Shown here piece after piece: positions 8,686 through 18,453 of a DNA stretch of 64,000 nt; the first letter of the stretch is position 1; each line of letters starts with the position of its first letter. The notes below the pieces were generated by a model, which was not told the origin of the DNA, searched no databases, and saw nothing but the letters and a program-made list of their open reading frames with translations. A program made the position numbers and the translations under genes. Source of the DNA: Gracilibacillus suaedae (GTDB lineage Bacteria > Bacillota > Bacilli > Bacillales > Amphibacillaceae); the NCBI RefSeq assembly GCF_017599345.1, contig NZ_JAGFVL010000057.1:1-64000 (forward strand), written 5' to 3'.

Positions 8686-8712
8686 TTAGCACTCTTATTG
8701 AACGAGTGCTAA
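8686..8712. promoter_or_regulatory. CIRCE operator (HrcA site)
   Basis: TTAGCACTC (8686-8694), a 9-base spacer and GAGTGCTAA (8704-8712) are an exact CIRCE element. HrcA binds it to repress groESL until heat shock titrates GroEL. It lies 46 bases before groES. Confidence 0.98.
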
Positions 8713-8758
8713 TAATCAACAAAATAATGAATGAGAAATTCAAGGAGGTAACGAAAAG

Positions 8759-9043
8759 ATGCTTAAACCATTAGGTGATCGTGTCATTATTGAGCTTGTA
8801 GAACAAGAAGAAAAAACAGCGAGTGGAATTGTTCTTCCAGATTCTGCGAAGGAAAAACCACAAGAAGGTAAGGTTGTAGCTGTTGGTTCTGGTCGTGTAA
8901 CAGATAATGGGGAAAAGGTGGCTCCTGAAGTAGAAGAAGGGAACACAATTGTTTTCTCTAAGTTTGCTGGTACAGAAGTAAAATATGAAGGAAAAGAATA
9001 CTTAATTCTTCGTGAGAGTGACATTTTAGCAGTTGTAAGCTAA
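8759..9043 (+). CDS. groES: Co-chaperonin GroES
   Basis: The 94-residue subunit forms the heptameric lid of the chaperonin. The sequence starts [20 protein letters not shown] and has the mobile-loop segment [14 protein letters not shown] and the roof-loop glycines. Length is canonical. AAGGAGGTAACG precedes the ATG, and a CIRCE operator and promoter lie just upstream. groEL follows after 69 bases in the same transcript. Confidence 0.98.
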   Translation: MLKPLGDRVIIELVEQEEKTASGIVLPDSAKEKPQEGKVVAVGSGRVTDNGEKVAPEVEEGNTIVFSKFAGTEVKYEGKEYLILRESDILAVVS

Positions 9044-9097
9044 GTAGGATAACGAAGAGCTTTAACGATAAATAACATAACATTTTTCAAATTTTAA

Positions 9098-10747
<1,650 letters not shown>

Positions 10748-10821
10748 TCTGCCCCTCTAAGCCCTGATAAATAAGGGTTTCATGGTGAAGTGAAAGCGAA
10801 ATGCTAACATAGTGCAACAAG

Positions 10822-10863
10822 AAATCATAGCACCTGTCTCAATGACAGGTGCTATGATTTTTG
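10822..10863 (+). terminator. groESL terminator
   Basis: A 17-bp perfect stem, AAATCATAGCACCTGTC (10822-10838) with GACAGGTGCTATGATTT (10844-10860), a 5-base loop, and a T-run. Confidence 0.92.
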
Positions 10864-10912
10864 TAAGCTTCTCATTCGCAATCCAAATCTCTAGTAGAGT
10901 TATTAAACAGTT

Positions 10913-10953
10913 AAATAAAACCATGTCCTTCTTCAACGGACATGGTTTTATTT
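10913..10953 (-). terminator. Terminator of the licR-type gene
   Basis: AAATAAAACCATGTCC (10913-10928) and GGACATGGTTTTATTT (10938-10953) form a 16-bp perfect stem with a 9-base loop that touches the stop codon of the minus-strand regulator. T-rich flanks on both strands make it potentially bidirectional. Confidence 0.85.
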
Positions 10954-12856
10954 ATTCGCTTGGCTGGTCAATTAGGTCCATTAATTGATCAATAAATGCT
11001 TCATACGACCGTGAATTTGCAAGCTTACTCACATTCGACGGGTTTGCAAGAATTTTTATATATTCGTCATATATATCCCGGTAGATATTTCGTTCACTCT
11101 TGTTCATGGCGATTAACGTGACAATCCGTATGTTAGTAGCCTCTCCCCACTTAATCGGTTTATCCGTAATTAGTACTGCGATAGATGTTTGTAAAGCGTC
11201 CATATAGATGGAATGAGGAACAGCTACGATATTATTAAACGCGGTAGAGGACAACTTTTCTCTTTTCATCACATTTTCCACGAAATCCTTTTTAACTAAG
11301 CGAAGATCGGTCATCTGTCGGGTGATAAATGATATAATATCATATTCATCTTGGAATGTTTGATCACTGAACATAAAGATCCGTTTATCAAATAAAGAAA
11401 GCAGGTTTTGTTTGATTCGCTCTTGCTGTTTCTCCTGTTTGATTCGGTTGACAAGTGTTTGTATGTTGAGTATATCATCTGAGGTCAGAAATGTACTGAT
11501 GACAACTTGGACAATTGTCTGATCTAATGGAATCTCCATCGTAGAAATAATAAAGTCAGCCTGAAGTGCTGATATTTCCTTGTCAACTCTTGTTACCATC
11601 TTTATTACTCGCAATTGATTGGCGAAGTAGTGTTCTATCTTCTCTTTTAATTGAAACTGTAAATTATTATAAGCAGGACAGACGAGAACAACTTCAAGCA
11701 GGTCATGGTTTTTTTGTTTTAACTCTAAACAGCTACCTACATGTAAGGCAATATATGCAATCTCATCTTCATGTAGGTGTATATCCAGCTTTTCTGAAAT
11801 AAGGTTGCTAATATACACCGATAAATCATAAATAAGTGGAGAAGACGTTTTAATTGATTGTGTTAAGGGATTTTTAAATGAAAAATGGTTAGAAGCCCTG
11901 ACCACCATATTTTGAACATGCAAGACAAACTTGGTTTTGAATTCTTCATCCTCCAAATTGATAAAATAGTTCTCGTTTACTTTTTCTATGATTTCATCAA
12001 TTAAAGCTGCATATGGTGCTTGGACAAACTTCTCCTTTTCCTCTGATATATAGGTAGTCTTACTACTAATAAGTGCTTGTAAATAGTATAATTCATTTTT
12101 ATCCATGTGAACATGGAAATACGATTCAATTAGGTCTTGGATTTCATGGATGATGGTCATCGAAATAAAGGTTTCCTTATATGGATAGTCCAGGTGATGG
12201 ACGTATTGGTTATCTTGCATACGCTCAATCGATATAATAATATGATAGATAATATTGCCTAGCGTATATTCATTAATATCGTAGCCATGGTGCTGGATAA
12301 TCCGCAATAACTTTTTTTTGAAATTATGCAACTCATAGCCAAATATTTTTTCTAGATCGATGATATTATAAAAGGTAGTATTATATTCTTTATAATAAAT
12401 CATACTCATTACTTTTCGTTTATCGATTTCTTTTCCTTGCAAGTACAAATGATCTTTCACACGATTGATACTCAAACGATAGTTGCCAATAAACTTCCGG
12501 CATTCGTTAATATCCTTTTCAACCGTAGGAACGCTTACAAACATATACTCACTCAAATCAAATATATCGATACCATCTTCTGATAGAATTAATTGCTGTA
12601 AGATGTAGTATACTCTGTTGTTTAGACTATTTTCCTTTGTCGGGAAAGCTCCCAAGTTTTTTGGCATTTTCAAACGGTACCCCATATTAGATGATTCTAT
12701 CGCAAGCGATGACTGGAGTTGTTCATTGATATATTGGACATAGTTTCGTAATGTCCGTGAAGAGATATTTAAATAATCCAATATTTCGCTTGTTTTCATC
12801 CAATCGTCTTGTTCTTTTAGTATCTGAATTAGTGCTTGGATATTCTTTTCCTTCAT
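10952..12856 (-). CDS. licR: PRD-containing PTS regulator, LicR/BglG-type activator
   Basis: The 634-residue multidomain regulator has N-terminal helix-turn-helix domains (about residues 5-60 and 75-135), two PTS-regulation domains (about 175-285 and 295-395), an EIIB-like domain (about 405-490, with Cys in VLVCPAYNN) and a C-terminal EIIA type-2 domain whose active histidine lies in VAVPHSIYMD near residue 560. This matches B. subtilis LicR (641 residues), an activator of lichenan/cellobiose operons that is phosphorylated by the PTS. It is divergent from the PTS operon it most likely controls, and a 15-bp inverted repeat lies between them. Confidence 0.9.
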   Translation of the reverse strand: MKEKNIQALIQILKEQDDWMKTSEILDYLNISSRTLRNYVQYINEQLQSSLAIESSNMGYRLKMPKNLGAFPTKENSLNNRVYYILQQLILSEDGIDIFDLSEYMFVSVPTVEKDINECRKFIGNYRLSINRVKDHLYLQGKEIDKRKVMSMIYYKEYNTTFYNIIDLEKIFGYELHNFKKKLLRIIQHHGYDINEYTLGNIIYHIIISIERMQDNQYVHHLDYPYKETFISMTIIHEIQDLIESYFHVHMDKNELYYLQALISSKTTYISEEKEKFVQAPYAALIDEIIEKVNENYFINLEDEEFKTKFVLHVQNMVVRASNHFSFKNPLTQSIKTSSPLIYDLSVYISNLISEKLDIHLHEDEIAYIALHVGSCLELKQKNHDLLEVVLVCPAYNNLQFQLKEKIEHYFANQLRVIKMVTRVDKEISALQADFIISTMEIPLDQTIVQVVISTFLTSDDILNIQTLVNRIKQEKQQERIKQNLLSLFDKRIFMFSDQTFQDEYDIISFITRQMTDLRLVKKDFVENVMKREKLSSTAFNNIVAVPHSIYMDALQTSIAVLITDKPIKWGEATNIRIVTLIAMNKSERNIYRDIYDEYIKILANPSNVSKLANSRSYEAFIDQLMDLIDQPSE

Positions 12857-12919
12857 TTAAATATCCCCCCTTTTTTAATCTATCAATTTCATTATAATAC
12901 CTTTAAGATTGATGACGAA

Positions 12920-12957
12920 AATAAATATGTTGCCGATAGGTAGGCAACATATTTATT
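12920..12957. promoter_or_regulatory. Probable LicR operator in front of the beta-glucoside PTS operon
   Basis: AATAAATATGTTGCC (12920-12934) and GGCAACATATTTATT (12943-12957) are perfect 15-bp arms around 8 bases. There is no T-run after it, so it is a protein site rather than a terminator. A -10-like TAATAT (12982-12987) lies 24 bases further with a poor -35, as expected for an activator-dependent promoter. Confidence 0.6.
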
Positions 12958-13017
12958 AGATAGTATTCCAATCATTTGCCATAATATAAGCACACGAAAA
13001 ACAAGGAGGGAAAAACA

Positions 13018-13332
13018 ATGAAAAAAACAGTTTTATTAATATGCAGTGGCGGGGCCTCTAGTGGGTTTCTAGCTCAGAATATTCGAAAAGCGGCCAAGAA
13101 AAAAGGATTAGAACTAGAAGTGATGGCTCGTGGTGAATCCGAATTAAATGATTATAAGGAGAGTATTGATATGGTATTGATTGCTCCCCATTTGAGTTAT
13201 ATTCAAGATGATATCGCGGCCGAACTTGCAAATACAAATATTCCATTCCAATTAATCGATCAAATGACATATGGCACATTAAATGGAAAGAAAGGGCTTG
13301 ACATTATTGTAAAAGAATTAGGCTTAGAATAA
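13018..13332 (+). CDS. licB: PTS cellobiose/lichenan EIIB component
   Basis: The 104-residue cytosolic EIIB subunit of the lactose/cellobiose (Lac) PTS family relays phosphate from EIIA to the incoming disaccharide. The phospho-acceptor is Cys9 in LLICSGGASSG, which forms the P-loop CxxGxxSS. Length matches LicB (102). AAGGAGGG precedes the ATG. It is first of the four-gene operon EIIB-EIIC-EIIA-glycosidase, the order of B. subtilis licBCAH. Confidence 0.93.
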   Translation: MKKTVLLICSGGASSGFLAQNIRKAAKKKGLELEVMARGESELNDYKESIDMVLIAPHLSYIQDDIAAELANTNIPFQLIDQMTYGTLNGKKGLDIIVKELGLE

Positions 13333-13353
13333 TCTCATGAAGGCGGGATAAGG

Positions 13354-14592
13354 ATGAATAAATTAATTGAATACATGAATCGGTCTTTTGCACCTAAAAT
13401 GAATAAGATTACTCGAAATGCATGGGTATCGGCTATACAAGAGTCTATTATGGGTGTATTGCCTTTAATCCTTGTAGGATCTTTAATCACCTTGATTATG
13501 ATTTTAAACAATGTTATACCAAATATGTCTAATTTACAGCCTATCAGTGATTTTTCGTTTGGGCTGATGAGTTTATTTATCGCCTTTTTAGTACCATATT
13601 TTATAATGGAGAAGCTAAAAAAGAATGATCGAAAATTAATTGCTGGATTGACGGGGGCGGCAATGTTCTTGTTATTGCTTTCTCCAACCTTTAATGAGGA
13701 AGGTCAAATTGTATTTTCCTTTGAAAGGTTTGGCGCAAATGGGATGTTTGTTTCCATTATCGTTGGCTTATTGGTTGGTTTTGTATTTTATTTGTTTAGT
13801 AAAATGTCCTTTTTTAAAGAATCTAGTTCTTTACCTGATTTTATTATCGTTTGGTTTGATACGATTGTACCAATTACACTTTTATTATTTGCAGGATGGC
13901 TAGTTACCATTGTTGGGACCTTTGATCTTTATGCTTCGATTATTAGTTTATTTGAACCATTAAATAGTATTGGTCAAAGTTTTGCTGGTTTCGTCATTAT
14001 TACGTTTATTTGTGTGTTTTTATATTCTTTTGGTATTAGCCCATGGGCCCTTTACCCAGTTGTATTTCCGATTTGGATCGCAGGAATTGAACAGAATGCA
14101 AGCCAATTAGCGCAAGGTCTGGCCCCTTCCAATATCCATACGTTTGAAACATTAATGGCTTGGATTTGGCTTGGTGGTATGGGAACTACATTGCCATTAG
14201 TGATTATTATGTTAGTTATTGCTAAGTCGAATCACTTGAAGGCGATTAGTCGAGTGACTATTGTACCTTCGATCTTTAATATTAATGAGCCCGTAGTATT
14301 TGGGGCGCCGGTTGCCTTTAATCCAATCTTGATGATTCCGATGTGGTTGAATGGTATTATTATTCCGGGCATCACATATTTAGTACTTTCGTTTGGAGTC
14401 ATTACACTGCCAACAGAGGTTATGCAATTATGGTATTTACCAATTGGTATTTCCACCTATTTAGTTAATACAGACTTTAGCGGTTTATTACTTTTGGCTC
14501 TTAACCTTATTGTATCGCTAATCATATGGTATCCATTCGTCAAGGTATATGATAAACAAAAAGTAGTAGAAGAAACAGAAGAACAAGTTTAA
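13354..14592 (+). CDS. licC: PTS cellobiose/lichenan EIIC permease
   Basis: The 412-residue membrane component of the Lac-family PTS has about ten hydrophobic segments. It carries the conserved substrate-site segment PSIFNINEPVVFGAPVAFNP (about residues 307-326), typical of EIIC-Lac/Cel. It translocates beta-glucosides (cellobiose or lichenan oligomers) while they are phosphorylated by EIIB. It lies between the EIIB and EIIA genes in one operon, 21 bases after licB. Confidence 0.92.
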   Translation: MNKLIEYMNRSFAPKMNKITRNAWVSAIQESIMGVLPLILVGSLITLIMILNNVIPNMSNLQPISDFSFGLMSLFIAFLVPYFIMEKLKKNDRKLIAGLTGAAMFLLLLSPTFNEEGQIVFSFERFGANGMFVSIIVGLLVGFVFYLFSKMSFFKESSSLPDFIIVWFDTIVPITLLLFAGWLVTIVGTFDLYASIISLFEPLNSIGQSFAGFVIITFICVFLYSFGISPWALYPVVFPIWIAGIEQNASQLAQGLAPSNIHTFETLMAWIWLGGMGTTLPLVIIMLVIAKSNHLKAISRVTIVPSIFNINEPVVFGAPVAFNPILMIPMWLNGIIIPGITYLVLSFGVITLPTEVMQLWYLPIGISTYLVNTDFSGLLLLALNLIVSLIIWYPFVKVYDKQKVVEETEEQV

Positions 14593-14617
14593 TTAATCAA
14601 CTTTAGGGGTGATTCAT

Positions 14618-14965
14618 GTGAGTCAAAATAATACAGAGGCACTGCAAGAAGTTGCGATGCAAATCATATTAGGGGCAGGGAATGCACGTGCCGATATTCA
14701 ATCTGCTTTGAGGCATGTGGAAACATTTGAGTTTGTACAAGCAGAAGAAGCATTAACACAGGCAAAAAAACATATGTCGAAAGCTCACTCTGCGCAGACG
14801 GAAACGATCCAAAAAGAGGCAAGAGGGGAAAATATGGTGTTCTCGACATTATTTACTCATGCTCAAGATCATTTGATGACGGTTATGAGTGAATGGAATA
14901 TTGCGAGAAATTTACTAAGGATCTCCCAGTCATTCGACCAAAGAATAAAAAAACTAGAAGAGTAA
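14618..14965 (+). CDS. licA: PTS cellobiose/lichenan EIIA component
   Basis: The 115-residue helical EIIA-Lac/Cel subunit accepts phosphate from HPr. The phospho-histidine is the first His of HAQDHLM, at about residue 81. The start is placed at the GTG at 14618, because AGGGGTGA ends 5 bases upstream; an in-frame GTG at 14609 would lie inside that ribosome site. Like other family members it is expected to form a trimer. It lies between licC and the glycosidase gene. Confidence 0.92.
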   Translation: MSQNNTEALQEVAMQIILGAGNARADIQSALRHVETFEFVQAEEALTQAKKHMSKAHSAQTETIQKEARGENMVFSTLFTHAQDHLMTVMSEWNIARNLLRISQSFDQRIKKLEE

Positions 14966-14991
14966 CTATAAGTGGATAGGAAGTGATAGAG

Positions 14992-16419
14992 ATGTCTAGG
15001 CATGCAAATAATCTATTTCCAGCATCCTTTCTTTGGGGGGCGGCAACTTCAGCTTATCAAATAGAGGGTGAATACTTGTCACATGGCAAAACCTTGTCTG
15101 TTGTCGAAAAGAATATGAATAATAACTATGCGGACCCTAGCGTCGCCTCTGGTCACTATCAATATTGGGAAAAAGACATTGAGTTAATGAAAGAGTTAGG
15201 GTTGAAGGCTTATCGGTTCTCCATTGCTTGGCCGAGAATTTTGCCTAATGGCCGTGGAAAAGTAAATCAAGATGGGATTGCATTTTATCGTAGTATCATT
15301 AACCAATTAAAGGCATATGAAATTGAACCTATTGTAACAATTTATCATTTTGATTTACCACAATGTCTGCAAGAGGAGTATGGTGGTTGGTCATCTAGGA
15401 AAGTGATTCAGGATTTTGAGGAATATTGTGAAGTGTTGTTTACACATTTTCCAGATGTGAACTATTGGCTCACCATTAACGAACAAAGCAACATGTTTCA
15501 ATTGCCATATTTGATGGAGTTTGACCCCGATATGCCATTAGAGAAACAGAAATATGAAATGAATCATATTATGACATTAGCACATGCAAAGGCGGTGCAT
15601 TTATGTCGCAAAGTGCTGCCCATGGCGAAAATTGGACCAGCTTTGGGGATCATACCGAACTATCCAGCTACATCAAAACCAGAAGATATTCTAGCTGCCA
15701 GACACGCAGATAACTTAAGAACCTATTTGTTTATGGACTTATACATGAAAGGGGAATACCGTCCTTTTGTCTGGAATTATTTAGTGGATAATGGGTTGGA
15801 GCCTACAATTGAAGCGGAAGATATGGCATGCATAAAGTCGGCCAAACCCGATTTTATAGGGGTGAATTATTATCAATCACGTGTTGTGAAGTATATCCCA
15901 GTGGAAACCAAGAAGAAAGAATTGAAGCTTAATTATGATGGTGAGGACGATGATACACAATACGATAATATCCCCGGTTTGTTTGAAGGGGCAGGCAACC
16001 CTTATACAGAGAAGACTAGATGGGATTGGGAGATTGATCCTGTAGGTTTTCGATATCTATTGAATGAACTATATGATCGCTATCATATTCCAATAATGAT
16101 TACCGAAAATGGTATTGGCACATTGGACCAAGTGACGAATGATGGAAAGATTCATGATCAAGAGCGGGTGGACTTCTTGCGAGATCATCTCCAGCAACTT
16201 CAGCTGGCAATTAAAGATGGAGTGGAGATATGGGGATATATGGCATGGTCTTTTATGGATTTACTAAGTACGTCTAGTGGTTTTAGAAAGCGTTACGGCT
16301 TTGTCTATATTGATCGTGATGATCATAATGTAAGATCATTGGAACGAATCAAAAAGGATAGCTTTGACTGGTATCAAGAAGTGATTGCTTCCAATGGAAG
16401 ACATTTATCAGAGAGTTAG
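14992..16419 (+). CDS. bglA: GH1 6-phospho-beta-glucosidase
   Basis: The 475-residue cytosolic glycoside hydrolase family 1 enzyme cleaves the phosphorylated disaccharide delivered by the PTS into glucose and glucose 6-phosphate. The acid/base Glu164 lies in TINEQSN, and the nucleophile Glu372 in ITENG. The N-terminal FPASFLWGAATSAYQIEG is a family hallmark. The start is the ATG at 14992 with AGGAAGTGA upstream. B. subtilis uses a GH4 enzyme (LicH) at this operon position, so the phosphoglucosidase family differs. Confidence 0.92.
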   Translation: MSRHANNLFPASFLWGAATSAYQIEGEYLSHGKTLSVVEKNMNNNYADPSVASGHYQYWEKDIELMKELGLKAYRFSIAWPRILPNGRGKVNQDGIAFYRSIINQLKAYEIEPIVTIYHFDLPQCLQEEYGGWSSRKVIQDFEEYCEVLFTHFPDVNYWLTINEQSNMFQLPYLMEFDPDMPLEKQKYEMNHIMTLAHAKAVHLCRKVLPMAKIGPALGIIPNYPATSKPEDILAARHADNLRTYLFMDLYMKGEYRPFVWNYLVDNGLEPTIEAEDMACIKSAKPDFIGVNYYQSRVVKYIPVETKKKELKLNYDGEDDDTQYDNIPGLFEGAGNPYTEKTRWDWEIDPVGFRYLLNELYDRYHIPIMITENGIGTLDQVTNDGKIHDQERVDFLRDHLQQLQLAIKDGVEIWGYMAWSFMDLLSTSSGFRKRYGFVYIDRDDHNVRSLERIKKDSFDWYQEVIASNGRHLSES

Positions 16420-16493
16420 CATACTGACAGAGTATGTGCAAGTGTCTATTTGGTTGACTTCGGGTAGTATTGATTTAGCTTTAAGAGAGCTGT

Positions 16494-16540
16494 CCTGTCA
16501 CAAAATGCTTGAATTGTATTTTGTGACAGGCTTCTTTTTG
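16494..16540 (+). terminator. Terminator of the beta-glucoside operon
   Basis: CCTGTCACAAAAT (16494-16506) and ATTTTGTGACAGG (16518-16530) form a 13-bp stem with an 11-base loop, then CTTCTTTTTG. Confidence 0.88.
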
Positions 16541-17002
16541 TGTGTTAGTCGGTTCATTTACTATAGTTGACTTGGTTTATGGGGACTTTTGTTAGGAAGC
16601 TGTGTTTCGACGTACTTAAATGTAAAAATGAAGTATACGAAGGGTGCCATTACTTAATAAGTCATTAGAGTGCATTTTTTTAGCTCTTTGGTATGATGGA
16701 AGTTCAGGAACTCACTTAACGATCTAAGTCAACAAGCCCATGATTTATTCTTATTGCTATTTGAGTTAAATTCAAGTCCACAGATTGAAGTCTCACTTTA
16801 TCATTTTTGTATTAGTCAATCTTTGAATACAGCCAATCCTATCACTGAATCACTTATTTCAGAATCCTCATCTTTATCTGTCCAGATTAATCATATTCAT
16901 CGTTGTATTTATGTAGGAAATATTTTCGATATATCACTACTTTCGCATATTCTATTAAATAATGGCATAATTAAAATAAATCATAAAAGTAAGGATGACT
17001 AT
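16541..17002. other. Non-coding gap before the methyltransferase gene
   Basis: An open frame runs from 16754 into the methyltransferase gene, but its translation shows no conserved sequence and there is no ribosome site before its first ATG. The frame is read as accidental. No repeat or clear promoter was seen. Confidence 0.4.
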
Positions 17003-18199
17003 ATGAGACAGTTAGTAGAAGTAAAGGTAAAATCGAAATCGGTAAAAAAAATAACGAGTGGCTATCCGTTACTCTCAAAAGAAACTATAGAAACTTCAGG
17101 AGTGACGATGGAAGAGGGAACGATCTTACGCCTAGTTGACACCAATGGGAGTTATATTGCAACCGCATATTACGGTTTGCAAAATAAAGGAATAGGTTGG
17201 ATTTTAACTCGTAAAGAACAGGAAAAAATTGATAAGAAGTTTTTTGTTAAGAAAATTAGTGAAGCAGTTGCAAAAAGAGATAGTTTTTATGAGACAGAAG
17301 ATACAACTGCTTTCCGTGTGTTTAATGGGGAAGGAGACGGTATTGGAGGATTAACTATTGACTTCTTTAACGATTTTTATATGGTAAGTTGGTATAGTGA
17401 AGGTATTTATTCTTTCCGTGAGGATATATATCAAGCCTTGAACGAAGTAGTAAATGTTCGTGGCTTATATGAGAAATTACGTTTTAATAATAATGGACAA
17501 TACCTTGAACAGGATGATTACGTGTCAGGTGAAAAGGGAGATTTTCCTCTAATTGTTTTAGAAAACGGGATGAAATATGCAGTAGATTTAAATGATGGGG
17601 CAATGACAGGTATATTCTTAGATCAACGTAAGGTACGAAAAGCATTACGTGACCATTACTCAGAAGGAAAATCGGTTCTCAATACATTTTCTTATACAGG
17701 TGCGTTTTCTGTGGCTGCAGTTCTGGGTGGTTCAACAGGGACAACTAGTGTAGATTTAGCCAAACGTAGCCTTCCAAAAACAATTGAGCAATTTGCAGTA
17801 AACGGAATTGACTATGAAGCACAGGACATTAAGGTGATGAACGTCTTTGATTATTTTCGCTATGCGGTGCGTCACAACTTAAAATTTGATGTAGTTGTAT
17901 TGGACCCACCAAGCTTTGCAAGGACAAAGAAAATGACATTTAGTACGGCAAAGGATTATCCGAAGCTACTTAAAGCTGCCCTACAGATTACTAGTGATGA
18001 CGGAATAATTATTGCATCCACAAATAACGCAAGCTTCAACATGAAAAAGTTTAAAACATTTATTGATAAAGCATTTACCGAAGCAAACACACACTATCAA
18101 ATTTTAGAAGAGCACCAATTACCAGAGGATTTTACTGTACCACACAATTTTCCGGAATTTAATTACTTGAAAGTCGTATTTATCAAAGTAATGAATTAA
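17003..18199 (+). CDS. Class I rRNA cytosine-C5 methyltransferase (RlmI/YwbD family)
   Basis: The 398-residue protein begins with a PUA RNA-binding domain (residues 1-75), followed by a linker domain and a SAM-binding Rossmann fold with FSYTGAFSVAA and the catalytic-loop motif VVLDPPSFAR. This arrangement is that of RlmI, which makes m5C in 23S rRNA, and of B. subtilis YwbD (396 residues). The start is the ATG at 17003 with AAGGATGAC upstream; the frame extends further upstream without similarity. The exact target base is inferred from the family only. Confidence 0.9.
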   Translation: MRQLVEVKVKSKSVKKITSGYPLLSKETIETSGVTMEEGTILRLVDTNGSYIATAYYGLQNKGIGWILTRKEQEKIDKKFFVKKISEAVAKRDSFYETEDTTAFRVFNGEGDGIGGLTIDFFNDFYMVSWYSEGIYSFREDIYQALNEVVNVRGLYEKLRFNNNGQYLEQDDYVSGEKGDFPLIVLENGMKYAVDLNDGAMTGIFLDQRKVRKALRDHYSEGKSVLNTFSYTGAFSVAAVLGGSTGTTSVDLAKRSLPKTIEQFAVNGIDYEAQDIKVMNVFDYFRYAVRHNLKFDVVVLDPPSFARTKKMTFSTAKDYPKLLKAALQITSDDGIIIASTNNASFNMKKFKTFIDKAFTEANTHYQILEEHQLPEDFTVPHNFPEFNYLKVVFIKVMN

Positions 18200-18211
18200 G
18201 GATGTGTTCCA

Positions 18212-18295
18212 ATGCAATACAATATAACAAACCAACACCGTGAATTACGTGATGATTTAAAGAGAGTTAAAAACTCACATTGTTGCACGATTTGA
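18212..18295 (+). pseudogene. Short frame with ribosome site, possibly a gene fragment
   Basis: TAAGGATG lies just upstream of an ATG that opens 27 codons (beginning MQYNITNQHRELRDDLKR) and ends at a TGA at 18293. The reading begins like a normal protein and then runs into sequence next to a dispersed repeat (18336-18444). It may be the 5' remnant of a gene whose rest was lost, or a chance frame. No function is recognised. Confidence 0.25.
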
Positions 18296-18335
18296 GCTAA
18301 CTGTGTGAAGAAGAGCACTTCACACAGAATAGATC

Positions 18336-18444
18336 TTCAGCTCGTGCTCGTCATGAGGAGTCTACGTATTATGCCTACGCTTAGTCCAGATTGTTCGAAT
18401 TTTCGTTCTTCCTATTTAATTATGTCCCAGTCTCTTCTCTTTGT
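18336..18444. repeat. Half copy of the MITE-like repeat (family C)
   Basis: About 109 bases are roughly 85 per cent identical to 53598-53705, sharing CGTCATGAGGAGTCT, GCCTACGCTT and CCTATTTAATTAT. The left half of the element, present at the other copy, is absent here. A hairpin CTGTGTGAAG (18301-18310) / CTTCACACAG (18318-18327) precedes it. Confidence 0.7.
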
Positions 18445-18453
18445 GTGTTCGTT

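Noticed and set aside
16754-17002. N-terminal extension of the methyltransferase
   Set aside because: No ribosome site before its ATG, no similarity, and the conserved PUA domain starts at 17003 behind AAGGATGAC.
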